64,000 bases of DNA. Source: Solanum dulcamara (lineage: Eukaryota > Streptophyta > Magnoliopsida > Solanales > Solanaceae). Numbering within the stretch: the first letter of the stretch is position 1; every line of letters begins with the position of its first letter. Location of the stretch: the NCBI RefSeq assembly GCF_947179165.1, contig NC_077242.1, positions 3,224,001 through 3,288,000 on the forward strand, read 5' to 3'. Under the pieces are notes generated by a model. It did no database searches. It saw only the letters and a program-made list of their open reading frames with translations, and was not told the DNA's origin. Position numbers and translations under genes: made by a program. Positions 22,038-34,610 of the stretch are shown one piece after another.

Positions 22038-22985
22038 TCGAAAAATGACATAAAATGTCCTCGAACTATTAAAAAGGTACAAAAATATCATCATCCATCT
22101 ATTGAGCTTAAAATACTCCTTTCTGTTAAAGAAAAAATGTCATTTTTGGATTCAAAGGTGGATGTCAAGGACATTTTAGGCCCAATAGATGGATGAGGCC
22201 TTTTTGTACCATTTTCAATAGTTCGAGAATATTTTAGGTTTTTTTAACAGAATTTTAATTAAATAATTTGAATAATTTTTCTAAACACTTGGTGGTCACT
22301 TATCGATTACAATTCAATTATTTAAAATTAGTTATAAATAAAAATTTATTTAACAGAATTTTAATTAAATAATTTTAAAAAATTTTAAACACGTGGCGGC
22401 CATCTATTGTTTACAATTTAATTATTTAAAATTAGTTATAAATAAAAATTTATTTAATAGAATTTTAATTAAATAATTTTTTAAGCACGTAACGGTCATC
22501 TATTGGTTACAATTTAATTATTTGAAATTAATTATAAATCAAAATTTATTTAACAGAATTTTAATTAAATAATTTTTTTAAATGTGTGGTGGCCATACAT
22601 TGGTTACAATTTAATTATTTAAAATTAATTATAAATCAAAATTTATTTAACAGAATTTTAATTAAATAATTTAAATATTTTTTTGAAAAAATGTGGCGGC
22701 CATCTATTAGTTACAATTTAATTATTTAAAATTAATTATAAATTAAAATTTAATTAAGAGAATTTTAATTATGAAAAATGGTCTAAAATGTCCTCGAACT
22801 ATTGAAAATGATACAAAAATGTCCTCATCCATTTATTGGGCCTAAAATGTCCTTTTCTGTTAAAGAAAATGTTATTTTTGGACCTAAAGATGGATGTCAA
22901 GGACATTTTAGGCCCAATAGATGGATGAAGGGTATTTTTATACAATTTTCAATAGTTCGAGGGTATTTTAGGTCTTTTTCCATAT
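22038..22985. repeat. Tandem array of ~100-bp units between two foldback elements
   Basis: Two palindromic elements (about 22040-22243 and 22775-22985) share atgtcctcgaactattgaaa and, in inverted form, ttcaatagttcgag. Each folds back around a centre near tctgttaaagaaaa. Between them are five tandem units starting with aacagaattttaattaaa (or aatag in one unit) at 22246, 22352, 22456, 22552 and 22649, plus a partial one at 22756. Each unit carries a variant of tggcggccatctattggtta. It resembles a MITE pair or one larger foldback element with internal tandem repeats. Confidence 0.75.
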
Positions 22986-24040
22986 AATTATTAAGATGAT
23001 TTTCATACAAATGTTGAATTATACCATCACATACTATGATGGTATCATAAAGGTTTTTCTAAGTATATTGTACTACCATAGTATATTCGTATATTATCAT
23101 GAATGATATTACCGTAGTATATTCGTATATTATCGTGATATTGAAAATCATTAATGAGACACTTTTAAAATCCTCAATGATACCATAACAATATATTGAT
23201 AGTTTATCGGTATCATAAAAGATTAAGCTATTTTCTTAAGAAATAAAAATAAAACAATTAGGCGAAAATTATAAAAATCACAATCTTATTTATTAAACTA
23301 ATTAGTAAATATATTCTTTGTAATATTCGTCGGTATATTGATACCATATCGGTATCATATAGGACTAAGTTTAATCCTTTATGATACTCATTGGTATATA
23401 ATACTCTATCAGTATCATGTAGGGTGAGCGCTGACATCAGCATGACGTTAGGGCACAAATTTAAAAATAATTAAAGGGGTACAGGGGTAATTAGAATGGC
23501 CAAATGGATACTGAAAGGAATTATTTGGGGATGGGGTATGGACTGGTAAATAGTTTGTTTAAAAGGTCAATTTTATTTAGTTTTTTCTTGTATTTATTAT
23601 ATTCAAATGGTGATATGATAAAATTACTATTTTATTTATAATTTTTTTTAAAATTATCTAAAGTCAATAATAGATAAATATTGTTGGACATAGGAGGGAG
23701 TAATAACAACTAAAGATAAACTATGTTTTCTTTAAGCTAAAATCGATTCCCAATGAGGCAAAGACACTGTCCAGAGAAGATGAGAATCTCAAACAAATTA
23801 TGCACTTGTAGTTGGAATATTTTCCTATCTTTTTCTCCACATCAAACTTAATGTCTATTTTTAGTTTCTGAAAAATCAACTTATTTGTGATAAAAAATAT
23901 CATTTTATCTTAAAATAAGGTTTTTGCGTTCTTTTTATTTTTATATAATTTGAATAAATAATAGAGCGTTACAATCCAACAACAATGATGATTCTAACTT
24001 GATGACCATTATAAAACGCAAACTAGCATGAAGACATTTT
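22986..24040. repeat. Degenerate tgatac/gtatca repeat region
   Basis: Short, diverged, partly palindromic motifs such as accatatcggtatcata and atgataccatcac recur from 21860 to 22030 and again from 23020 to 23440, on both sides of the foldback array. They probably form one element split by that array. Its right end (about 23420-23570, catgacgttagggcac then ggtaaatagtttg) resembles 60735-60830. The Stowaway terminus ending near 23702 follows. No gene is present. Confidence 0.5.
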
Positions 24041-24044
24041 TTTT

Positions 24045-25130
24045 TCTTTTCCTTAAGTCAATTTCATTTCTCACGTGCGCAAATACGTTATTTTTACTAG
24101 ATTTTTACAAGCACAATAAAGGGTGATTCGATACAAAATAAAAAAGGAAGATCTTTCTAATCAATGAGAAATACTTCCGTTTTAAGTACTTTTCATTTCT
24201 CAATTTTTTTTATTCCTAAAAAATTCTTTCATTTTATCAAAAATAGATGATTAATCATTTGTTATCTTTATCGTATTTAGAATATAATTTCATCGTCGTA
24301 GTCACTTAAATATATACGCCATTATGCAATCCAGTCGTTGTCATTTTGTTTCAAGACAACCTATAAATTTAAGAATCTTTAATGTTGTGAAGAAATTTTC
24401 AAAGAAAATCTATTGTTAAGCTTGTGTAGTTCTCATATATTTGTGGTGATAGTGACGTTTTTTTGAGTGCATGCAATGGAGGCTGGGTGAAGTCACATGG
24501 TGGTGGGTACTTCATCCGAACCCCTTTCGATGAAAAATTATATTATTTATATATGGTTTAAATAATTTTTTATGTATAAATAATAGACGTCGAACCGTCT
24601 TCGACTAGTTCGTATATCTACTTCTTCAATTTTTGAATTCCTTTATTAAAAATCTTGGGAGGAAAGACGAATTTTCTCATTAAGTTTTCAAGTTTGTTTC
24701 TCACATGCGCAAATACATTTTCTTTTACTAGCTTTTATAAGCAGAATAAAGGATGATTCGTTACAAAATAAAAAGGGAATTCTTTCTAATTAATGAGAGA
24801 TACTTTTGTTGTGAATACCCTTTATTTCTCTAATATTTTTTTTGATGAGAAATTCTTCGATTTCTTTCGAAAACAAATAATTAATCATTGTTGCTTTTGC
24901 CGTATTTTATTGTCGTAGTCGCTTAAATAAATTCTTCATTATACAATCCTCGTCTTTGTTGTCATTTTGTTCAAGAAAACCTGAAAATTTAAGATTACTT
25001 AATGTTGTGAAGAAATTTTCAAAGAAAATCTAATCTTTAATTTAACCTTGTGTAGTTTTCATATCTTGTGATGATAGTGACATTTTCCTTCTAAATCTCA
25101 TCAATCAATGATACATTTATTGATGCTGTA
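24045..25130. repeat. Diverged direct duplication, ~640 bp apart
   Basis: The stretch 24070-24460 (ttctcacgtgcgcaaatacg, ataaagggtgattcgataca, ttaatgttgtgaagaaattt) recurs at about 24700-25080 with moderate divergence. Between them, at about 24470-24640, lies an interspersed sequence (gggtacttcatccgaacccc and following) of a style common in Solanaceae genomes. No coding region is seen. Confidence 0.7.
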
Positions 25131-26309
25131 ATTTACTTTGAAAAAATGGTCCTACTTTTACCAGTTGCTATCTCTGTCAATTTTTCTCCATTTAATGAAT
25201 TTGCCTCCTTACATGTCATTTTTCTATTATTTGCACAAGGAAAAAAAGAAGAAGATATTTGTCGATAAAATTATCAAAAAATACTATTTATAATATAGGG
25301 AGTATTTTTGTCCAAAAAAATTACACCCTTTAAACATTGAATTAAAGTCAAATGGTATGTGTTATGCACTGCCTCATACGCCTTGATTTTCCCTCCCAAA
25401 AATATTGCATCACCTTCGAATAAATCATTCCCTCCAAAGACTTGTTTCGTACATTCTCATTAAATTCTCACTTAAATTTGTTTACAATCTCTAACACGAA
25501 AATCTTTCTTTCTTAAATTATACTAAATATAAGTAGAAAGTTTTTCGCTATTTGTTCCTTCATAGAATTATGTTATTTGCACATAATTGACGTTAGGAAT
25601 AGGGGAAAGGTTTCTTGATTATTTTAACACGACATCCATATGTATGAAAAATTTAATTGATTTGTGTTGAATGATATAATCTCAACTAAATATCAATTAA
25701 CTTATAATAAGTTGACGATCATTTTGTAAGCGGTAAAGGAATCTTAATTCCTCTTAAAATTAAGCATTAGTTTTTTTGTCCTTTTTAAAAAAGTAATGTT
25801 TTTTCCTTTTCTAATTTGAGAAATTTCACTTTTGTTGTTCACTATTTCAAGAGGTATTCTAAAGTTACTTTAAAATACACAACAACCAATAGCTAAAATC
25901 CAACCTGCTTACGTGTCAACGTGTTTCGTTTTTACTTCAGCCTATTCTATTCAGAAATCAGAATTAAAAAATTATTTTATTACTTACTGGTAATAGATTG
26001 TTTTACCTTTCAAAAATGAAACTCATTCCCGTAAATATCCAAGCATTAATGAATTATTAATTGATTATTTTTCCTTTTTATTATTTTTAATAATTATTTG
26101 ATATTCGATAACAATTGACTTAACTAGTTTGAATTCGCGCCATGTAAAACTTCTAAAAGAGGAAAACACTTTTTATCAAAAAATTCTCTATTTTCAAAGA
26201 CTAATAAATTTTAAATACTAGACAAAATCTCTTGGTGGTTTTTGATTATTTATTTAAATAAAATATGGCAATTTCGACAATGTTTGTCTCTTTTCCCCTT
26301 GGATCTAAA
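25131..26309. other. Gene-free AT-rich interval
   Basis: I see no ORF with a recognisable product, no RNA gene and no clear terminal repeats in this stretch. Confidence 0.5.
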
Positions 26310-27500
26310 CACTAAGGGATCATTTGGTACGAGAGAAATGTGATAATTAATTCATGGATTAATTTTAGGATGAGTTTATCTCATATTTAGTTGAGATAAA
26401 ATTGCGGGATAACATATTCTAAGTTTGTAATGTTATTTTTATCAACAACAACAACACACCCAGTGAAATGTCAAAAATGAGGTCTGGAGAAAGTAGAATG
26501 TACATACACCTTACAACTACCTCATGGAGATAGAGAGGTTATTTTCGAAAGACCCTCGGCTCAAAAGTCACAGTCACAAGTAAGAGAGAATAATAATAAT
26601 AATATATATATATAGCATAATGGCAAAAAAAATAAAAAGCGATGCAAATTTTACAAGACAAGAACAATAGCGATAGCAAAATAATGTGATAATCAAAGGC
26701 AATAACAACACAACTATAAAGGCATGCCTAGACCTACGGCCCCTCTAAACCGACACACGTACGGCATGACACCATTCTATCCCTACTAGCCTTCTCTCCT
26801 AATCTGCGATCTCCACTCCTTTCTATCTAAGGTCATATCTTCGGTGATATGAAGTAGCGTCATATATATCTTATCTAATTACTTCTCTTCAATACTTTTT
26901 TGGTCTACCACTACCCCTCTGCATAATCCCCAAATCAAACCGCTCGCATTTCATAATTGGGGCGTCGACACCCCTCCTCCACACATGCCTAAACCATCTC
27001 AGTCTCACTTCTCCCATCTTGTCTGCCACAGAGGTCATTCCCACCTTCTCCCGAATAACCTCATTCCTAATCTTATCACTCCTAGTATGTCCATACATCC
27101 ATCTCAGCATCCCCATCTCCGCAACATGCATCTTCTGAACATGAGAGTTCTTTACTAGTCAGCACTCCACTTCATATAACAACGCCGGTCTAACCATCTA
27201 CATGTGGTACTTTCTTATCACACGGAATTCCAGATGCAAGCCTCCACTTCATTCACGCTGCCTCGATGGATGCGTGATATTATCATCGATGTCTCACTAC
27301 TCTGAATGATGGATCCAAGATATTTAAAACTTTCTGTCTTGGGAATAGGATGAGTGACAAGCCTCACTTCCATGCCCTCTTCATCTATCGCAACACTAAA
27401 TTTTTATCCACATTAAAAATAGATAACAATTTTGAGTCAACTAATCTTAAGATAATTAATCCCGAAATAACTTCATGTTGCATCATTATTTTTGGATTCT
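26310..27500 (-). mobile_element. RTE-type LINE remnant nested inside a MITE, with 9-bp TSD
   Basis: A MITE-like element (left half about 26314-26434, tttggtacgagagaaatgtg; right half about 27409-27500) is interrupted by a minus-strand LINE 3' end spanning 26444-27399. The direct repeat atttttatc occurs at 26435-26443 and 27400-27408, a plausible target-site duplication. The LINE frame at 27131-26889 has the family segments [17 protein letters not shown] and [17 protein letters not shown]. The LINE tail ends with (caa)n at about 26444 and carries gaaagaccctcggctc. Both elements are inactive. Confidence 0.75.
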
Positions 27501-27924
27501 CTTGAACTAATAAAAACAACCAATAAGTTATTTGGGGTTTCTTATTTAAAAAGGGGAAGGCATAAGTCAGACACCCAATTGATTCTCAATCCTTGTTCTT
27601 TTCATTGATTAAATAATTAAGTGGTATCCTCTTGTCATACTTTGTCACGAAATGCTGTGTACACTTGCAAGTTGCTACTTTTAAGGGTTAACAAATAATT
27701 TATTAGTTATAATAAGGTCTCCCAGGCGTTGTAACATTTTGAATGAGGACATTGGTTATAATCCTTACGTTGGTCAATCAAACATCAAAATAATATATTT
27801 CATTTGTTGTTTGAAGTGTCTGAAAAGTTAAATTAGTTATTAGCAAAGGTATTGATTACTTGAAGCAACTCTTGGAATGGATTGTTTAACCAATTAATAA
27901 AGTTAATTATATTATACCAACAAG

Positions 27925-28018
27925 GATTGTGGTGGAGTGGTAAGTACTCCTTCATCTTTAATCAGAGGTATCACCATTGAATAAGAAAAAAAAAAATATA
28001 TATATATATATATATATT
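27925..28018 (+). mobile_element. tRNA-like SINE head with poly(A)/(AT) tail
   Basis: ggattgtggtggagtggtaagtactcc followed by cttcatctttaatcagaggt resembles the tRNA-derived head of Solanaceae SINEs (A-box-like tggtggagtggtaag). It is followed by an A-rich and (AT)n tail. It abuts the pararetroviral sequence at about 28019. The B box is poorly preserved. Confidence 0.5.
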
Positions 28019-28610
28019 AGAATCAATTAAAATTATTAGATCCTAAGACATTATATAACTCAAATTATTTTTTCAATAATGATCACTTATACAGACACTA
28101 TGGAGAAGAACAATTATCAGTCATAGGAGACAACATAGCAATTTTAAATTTAGCAAAATCCTGAATCCTTAAAAAGAATAATGAATACAAGAATAACATT
28201 AATGCATATAGGATTAATTGTCATGGGAATCAAAAGATTAACTAGAAAAAATTTAGGAACTAAGGTATTAATTGCATTATATGATGATAGATGGTCAGAT
28301 TTAAATAAATCTATAATAGGATTAACAGAAGTAGACAAGACTAATAGTGGAGGAATATTTTATATTAGTCCAGACTACATGATAAATTTTAAAAAAATTG
28401 AAAAAAATATTAAAATAGGGATACAAACTAAAGGATATAAAGACATGAATAACAGAAATAATTTATTAATGTGCGTAGAATTTTTAGGAAAAATTATTTT
28501 AAGTAGTAATACAAAGTTTAAAGTTAAAATCAATGATGTAGTTGAAGTAATGGGAAATAAAGGTATAAACTAATAAAATCAATAAAAATAAATCCAGAAG
28601 AATATGCAAG
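28019..28610 (+). pseudogene. Endogenous pararetrovirus movement-protein fragment, plus strand
   Basis: The open part at 28181-28573 encodes 130 residues resembling the cell-to-cell movement protein of Caulimoviridae, most like endogenous pararetroviruses known from Solanaceae. The fragment is 5'-incomplete and is cut at about 28610, where sequence of the opposite orientation begins. The same region is present again, inverted, at about 30777-30300. It is an old, truncated copy with no neighbouring intact viral gene. The assignment rests on sequence style and on the nearby RNase H and viroplasmin-like remains. Confidence 0.6.
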
Positions 28611-31600
28611 TTTCTTTTCCTCTTAATTCTTCCATGCTTTTCTATCATTCACTCTTTCTTGTTGCATTATGGTTGATGACTTTTTCTTGTCTTTATCTTC
28701 TTGTCTTCACATACTAATAGAATAGTTCATCTTTGTTACGTATCCAGGTTATGTAAAACAATTGAGTCAAAATTCATGCCAGAATCATCATCTTCATTGG
28801 GGTCTTGAGCATTTTGATAGTAATGGTCTCCATAGCTATCTTCTTCTCTAGTGCTCGGAGACCGGAATCTATTAGATCTTTCTAGACTTTCATTTAAAAC
28901 TCTGTCTGTATCTGAAATTAATATGTCTAAACTTGGACTTGGACTATCTTTATTGATTACATGTTTATCATGTTCTTATTTTAAAAAAATTGCTCTAATG
29001 TCTGTCTAAATCTATTTTCAATTTTTTCAGTTTTTTTCTCTTTGGAGAGTATGTGTTTCTTTTTTAATACCCTTCCCTGGGTAATCGTCTTCGCGATGAC
29101 GAACCTTCATTTTCACTTTTTGGCAAAATGACAGCCATCAACGGATTTGATGTGTCTTTACTGGCCACCGTTTGAATCGGACTAGCTGTATCTCTATCGA
29201 AATGCACACCCTTCGCATTCATTTTTTCTTGAGATGAAAACCTCGATTCTGATGTTTGTGTACCTGTATTGATTTTCTGAATAATAATTGTTCCTTTAAG
29301 TGTCTCCAGTTGTTCAACTAGTTTAGCATTCTCTTTGAGCAAAGCCAGAATTTTTGCAGTTTGGTTTTCACTTTTTTCATTCAATCTTTTGAAAGCCTCG
29401 GTCATAGAAGAGCAATGGTCACAAAAAATTATTTTATCGTTGTCTTTTTGAATATTATATTGAGGAATTTTATTTGGGCTTTGCCTAAGGGCAGGAGAAG
29501 TATAATAGTTTGGACCAAAAATCCTCTAGCATAATCTTATGCTTCATTAAAATCATTAAAATCTTTGAAAAGTGGATTTTTTTACCTCATTTATGGAATC
29601 TACTACTTCTATTCATATATGAAAAACACCATTTGTCTTTCCATGTACGATTACAAAGTATTTAAATTTATTTTCTCTGCTTTTGTTTGTAAAATATTGA
29701 CATAATGCATTACATAATGCTATAAAAAAATTATTGTCTTACTTATTATATGACATTCATAAATTATCTACTAACCATCTTTGAAGTTTATCTATAGTAC
29801 ATTCTGAAAATATATGAAAAGATAAATTAGAATGAGGATAATAAATTAAATTCTTTTCAAAATTTATACGTTCCATCGTAGCTATTGATGTCTGTGGTAT
29901 AAATTTTATATTACCTTATAGTGTCTTGGAATATGAGTCTGCTGCTGAGGCTACTCCCTTGCCTTTGTCTATTTGACCAGTTGGTCTCATGTCTATTGGT
30001 TTCATGCTGAAATAAATATTAGTTAGTTTTTATTTTTAATCTACTTAATTGATCTGCTAAATCATTCTCTTTACCTTTTACATATTCAAATACAATATCA
30101 TTATATATAGATATTGTATCCATAAAATTAAACCATCGCCTTTTGCTGCTAGCTTTATCATTTATTTTTCGATGAAATTTAACTATAGCCTCACAATCAG
30201 TTCTTACTAATACTTCTATTTTATTTAAGATATATAATTCAAAACTATTTAATCCATATGTGATTGCTAATACTTCTACGTCTATACTACTCATATTTTC
30301 TTTTTCTTTATATTTTTCATTTTGATAGGCGCATATTTTTTCTTCATGTCTTTATATCCTTTAGTCTGTATTTCTATTTTAATATTCTTTACAAATTTTT
30401 TAAAATTTATTATGAAGTCTAGACTAATATAAAAAAATTCTCCATTATTAGTCATGTCTACTTCTGTCAATCCTACTGTAGATTTCCTTAAATCTTACAA
30501 TATGTCATCATATAATATAATTAATAATACCTACATTGGTTCCTAAATTTTTTCTAGTTAAACCTTTGATGCCTATAATAATTAACCCATATGCATTAAT
30601 GCTGTTCTTGTATTCATTGTCCTTTTTAAAGATTCTGGATTTACTAAATTTAAAGTTGCTATGTTATCTCCTATGGCTGATTATTGTTCTTCTTTATAGT
30701 GTCTGTATAAATGGTCATTATTAAAAAAACAATTTGAGTTATTTAATGTCTTAGGATCTAATAATTTTAATTGATTCTGTTGGAAAATTTGTAAATCCTT
30801 GTCTACATTTATTATTTGATTTAATTCTTGTTCTTATTCGTTGTTTGATTGTTTTCTTGATAATATTCTAGATATAAGGTTATTTCTTAGGTTATTTCTT
30901 ATTATTCTATTATTCGAAAATTTTATTTTTGGTCTTTCTTCTTCGATGGTTCTTCCTGATCTACTTAAAAGAAAGTCCATTTTTGTTGTCTTCTAGTTAC
31001 CATTGGTCTTTCTTTTTGTGGAGTTATTTTAACTCTTTTTAATTGAGTAATTAATTCGTCTATTTCAGTATTTTTAAATGTTTCCTTTTCAGTTTTCTTC
31101 TCTTTGATTAATTTTTCTATATTTGTGTTCAATTCTAATAGTAAGGCTATTATAGTATTATTTTGTTTCACTATAATTTGTCTGAAATACTTGTTGGTTG
31201 GTAATTTGAAAAGCCTACTGGTTCAGAATTTGGTTGTGATTTTTTTTTTTTTTATATATTAAGTGGTCTTCTTCATTCATGAAAGGGAAATTTTTTCTTA
31301 CTTTTGAATTATTCTTTTTAATTCACTTATATCACCAGTTGTTGCTTCTACTTGTCCTGTTATTTTTGTCAATAATTGAGTAGTTCTAATTTCTAACTCT
31401 TTAAGTTTTTCTGTTATTGTCTTAATTAATTTTTCTATTTCAATTTTTGTAGGTATTTTTTTAAAATTAAATTTTGTATTTAAATATTAAATCTTTCTAT
31501 CTATTTCTAGTTCTTGTAATTTGAGAAAAGTCAAAATTTTGTTCTAGTTTTTCTAATATCTTTTTGTGCTTATTTTGGGTGACTTCTATTACTTCTAAGA

Positions 31601-32055
31601 ATCTTACTATGTTTTTATCCTATTCTTAAACTTTTCCACTAAAATTTATTATTAAGTCTATTAATATATTATACAGTTTATCTTTAGAGTTTAATATATG
31701 TTCATCTTTCTTGTTTGTTTTATATTGGGTTCACCAAATATAAAATGATTTAGATATATAAAGTAAAAATAGTGATTTAGATATATAAATTACAGATTAA
31801 AGAATTATATTAATCAGAAGGTTGTGTGTTCGTTTCACGTTGGGTTCATCAAATTAAAGTGATTTCGATATATAAAGTAAAAATAGTGAATTAAAAGAAT
31901 TCTTTAATATGTAATTTAGATATATAAATTACAGATTTATATATTTAGATATATAAATAAGAAGCTCTGATACCAATATAAATCTTGTAATTTCTGCTTA
32001 GATTCTAAGTATGTCTTAGTATTTTTTTAATGGTCGTCTCATATATAGTTTTTAA
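28611..32055 (-). pseudogene. Rearranged endogenous caulimovirid, minus strand
   Basis: Read on the minus strand, the order is: leader with a primer-binding site (31975-31964); a broken first-gene region with coiled-coil-like Lys/Glu-rich frames (about 31720-30770); movement-protein region (about 30730-30330); an RNase H domain (30294-30019); a viroplasmin-like region (about 29950-28750); and an intergenic/promoter piece to 28611. Coat protein, protease and most of the reverse transcriptase are missing between the movement and RNase H parts, and the frames carry many stops. It cannot be autonomous. The order agrees with solendovirus-like genomes. Such loci in Solanaceae are usually silenced and produce small RNAs. 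Confidence 0.65.
31964..31975 (-). promoter_or_regulatory. Primer-binding site complementary to initiator tRNA-Met
   Basis: The minus strand reads tggtatcagagc, the standard initiator tRNA-Met complementary site that primes minus-strand synthesis in caulimovirids and many plant LTR retrotransposons. It lies in the leader upstream of the first viral frame, which fits the minus-strand orientation of the main segment. Confidence 0.8.
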
Positions 32056-32700
32056 TTTTTTTTTGCTTTGATACCCGATATGTAACAAAGATGAGACTAT
32101 TCTATTAACATGTGAAGACAAGAAGATAAAGATAAAGAAAAAGTCATCAACCATAATGCAACAAGAAAAAATGAATAATAGAAAAGCATGGAAAAAAGAT
32201 AAGACGATAAGATACTCAACATGGATAAACTAGTACCACTTACTATGTAAATAAATAAAGTATGCCATGTGGGTATGCCCACATTTATCATGTGAGTTAT
32301 TACTTTATCACTACCATCCAAAAAGGAAAAAATTGATAAGCACGCGTCAGTTCGTGTAAAAAATATCAATAATGCATGTGACGATGAGACCCAATGCGTA
32401 CCCGACTTGTATTATATGAAATCTTATCTTATGACTACGTTTCTTTGTCCGAGTCCACTCATTTCTTTTACCTTATGTCTATATAAGACACTCCTCTTCA
32501 TTAAAAGACAGACTCAACTTAGAAAACAGAGAATACTTAGAAAGAAAACAAAGCCAAAAACACAACATATTCACCTTTTCTTTATGTTTCCAGGTCCTCT
32601 CCAAAAATCAATTATCCTCTCTATGTAATAAAAGTTTTGTATAATATCTAAGTTTGTTAAATAAAGTCTTTCAAGTTTGTAAAAGTTCTTCGGGGGTTCC
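32056..32700 (+). promoter_or_regulatory. Pararetroviral intergenic promoter segment, plus strand
   Basis: This part is inverted relative to the adjoining viral segment: 32090-32200 matches the reverse complement of 28740-28613. A TATA motif (CTATATAAG, 32479-32487) is followed by a leader and, about 150 bp downstream, by AATAAA at 32627, the spacing seen in caulimovirid transcripts. A tgacg motif lies upstream near 32380. Transcription from it would run rightwards, away from the viral remains and towards the solo LTR. Activity is untested. Confidence 0.5.
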
Positions 32701-32849
32701 TGAAAAGGAAATCTCTCTTATTTTAATCATGTAAGTCCTAAATTTTGTTATATTTCTTATATCTCTACCCGCCAAAAATATATTTTTATTTTTGTAGATG
32801 TATATTTTTGGATGTATTAAAGTTAGTTGTTCATTATTTGCATATTAGG

Positions 32850-33177
32850 CACTACCCTTAGTATATGAAGAGAGCTAGGGATTTGATAAAGGTGATAGGA
32901 CAGGGCCTAACCGCCGCACCGATAATTTTGGGAGGAGGCGGGACACTATGAGGTGGGAAGTTTATCTGGAGCGGATGCCTCCTAAATCCTTTTCTTTTTT
33001 TTATTTGGATCGAATTTATGTTGGCTTCGTTGGGAGGCTCGCGTACTTTGTTACGTCAGCTCCAAAAGGATAAGTTGCGTTGGAATTGATAAAGTTCCGT
33101 GGAGTTCATAATTGCATAAAAGGAGTCAAAGTAGTGGCCGCGGCGCGTTGAGGCACTTCTTTGACTGTCTTCGTACG
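32850..33177. other. GC-richer insert, left part; possible organellar DNA
   Basis: Composition changes to a more balanced GC (aggcgggacactatgaggtg, gtagtggccgcggcgcgttg), unlike the surrounding AT-rich DNA and similar in style to 35549-36650. No gene is recognised. The two parts may once have been contiguous, since the solo LTR between them is bounded by a near-perfect 5-bp duplication. Confidence 0.35.
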
Positions 33178-33441
33178 TGTAATGACCTGTTAGGTCATTT
33201 TGAGAACGAGTCTTCTTTCCTTCATAAAAGACTCATTCTGTACATTTAAATTGTAAATTTTAGACTATTCGATAACTTTATTTAATTAATTAATGGTGAT
33301 TTTAAATAATTAATTTAATTAATGGGCTAAAGTGTTAATTTATTTAATACTTAAACCACTTTTCTTATATTTAATAAATTAGGTTAGTAGGATTTGTCAT
33401 TTTAGTACATAATTAATTTAGAAAAGAAAAAGAAGGGAATA

Positions 33442-33531
<90 letters not shown>
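33442..33531. repeat. (AAT)n microsatellite, about 30 units
   Basis: There are about 90 bp of uninterrupted AAT repeats inside the solo LTR, followed by an atatatat run. This is likely to be polymorphic. The tyrosine-rich minus-strand ORF across it is an artefact of the repeat. Confidence 0.95.
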
Positions 33532-33532
<1 letters not shown>

Positions 33533-34610
33533 TATATATATATACACACAATCTGATGGCATTAAGCCATCAGATGTGCGGCGGCAAACAAGAAAAAAAA
33601 ACCCGCAGAAACAAGAAAAAAAATATGGAGGAAGAAAGAAAAGAAAGGGGAAAAGAAAAATAAAGGAGAAGAGAAAAATAGGGATTTTCATTCCAAAACG
33701 TCAAGGTAATTATTCTCATCCTTTCCATTAAATTTTCATGTGATTATGAATATATTTTTAGGGTATATTGGTGGAGAAACAATGTTGAAATAAGAAAATA
33801 TGACCCTAGGGTTCTTCATATAAAATCTTGATTTGGGGGTCGAATAACGATCCGTTTTAGCTGAAATTTGACATGTGAGTTTATTTTATCATGAGTGAAC
33901 ATAATCGGAAAGAAAATTTCAGATTTGACTTCAATGACATAGAATGAGTTAGTTTCCAAATTTTGATATATTGAGATAGATAATTAAATATTAGGTATAT
34001 TATATTTTATGAATTCCATTAAATTTATTATATTGGGCAAATTAGAACCTAACCCTAGGCTTGAAATTCAGAAAATATGGGAGTTGACATATTAAGTGGC
34101 ATCAAGATTAGGAACGTGATTATAGATTTGTGTGAGTTTTTGGGTCTAGGCTAGACATATGGTAATAAGGGTGTTGTTAGTTTCGAAAATCTTATTGTGA
34201 TTATTCATTTTACTAGATTACGTTGATTTGGAGGCCCAACGAAAAGGGAAAGCTCAAGTCCCAGAGTGACTGCTTGATTAATTAAGGCAAGTGAATTTCT
34301 AAACCTCAGTTTAAGCTTATAGATGCTTGTATTTCCGTGTCATATATACTAGGAAGTAATGAGAATTGGACTGGATTATTGACTGTATGATTGATCTTAA
34401 AAAAATAGAGATGAGGGTATAAAATGGTGATCTAATGACATGTATTGGTGGAATTGATATGTTGTGATTTTGGACATGTGAAATGACTATGTTGATGTGA
34501 GATATGAAAAATTATTGTGGTTGTCATGTTATTATCGTGAATTATATGAACATGAATTGATTGCACTGGTTCTGACATATTGTGTTGATACTGAAAATGA
34601 TATGAAACAA

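Noticed and set aside
33413..33691. 92-codon minus-strand ORF rich in tyrosine
   Set aside because: It is produced by the (AAT)n microsatellite within the solo LTR and has no protein-like composition.
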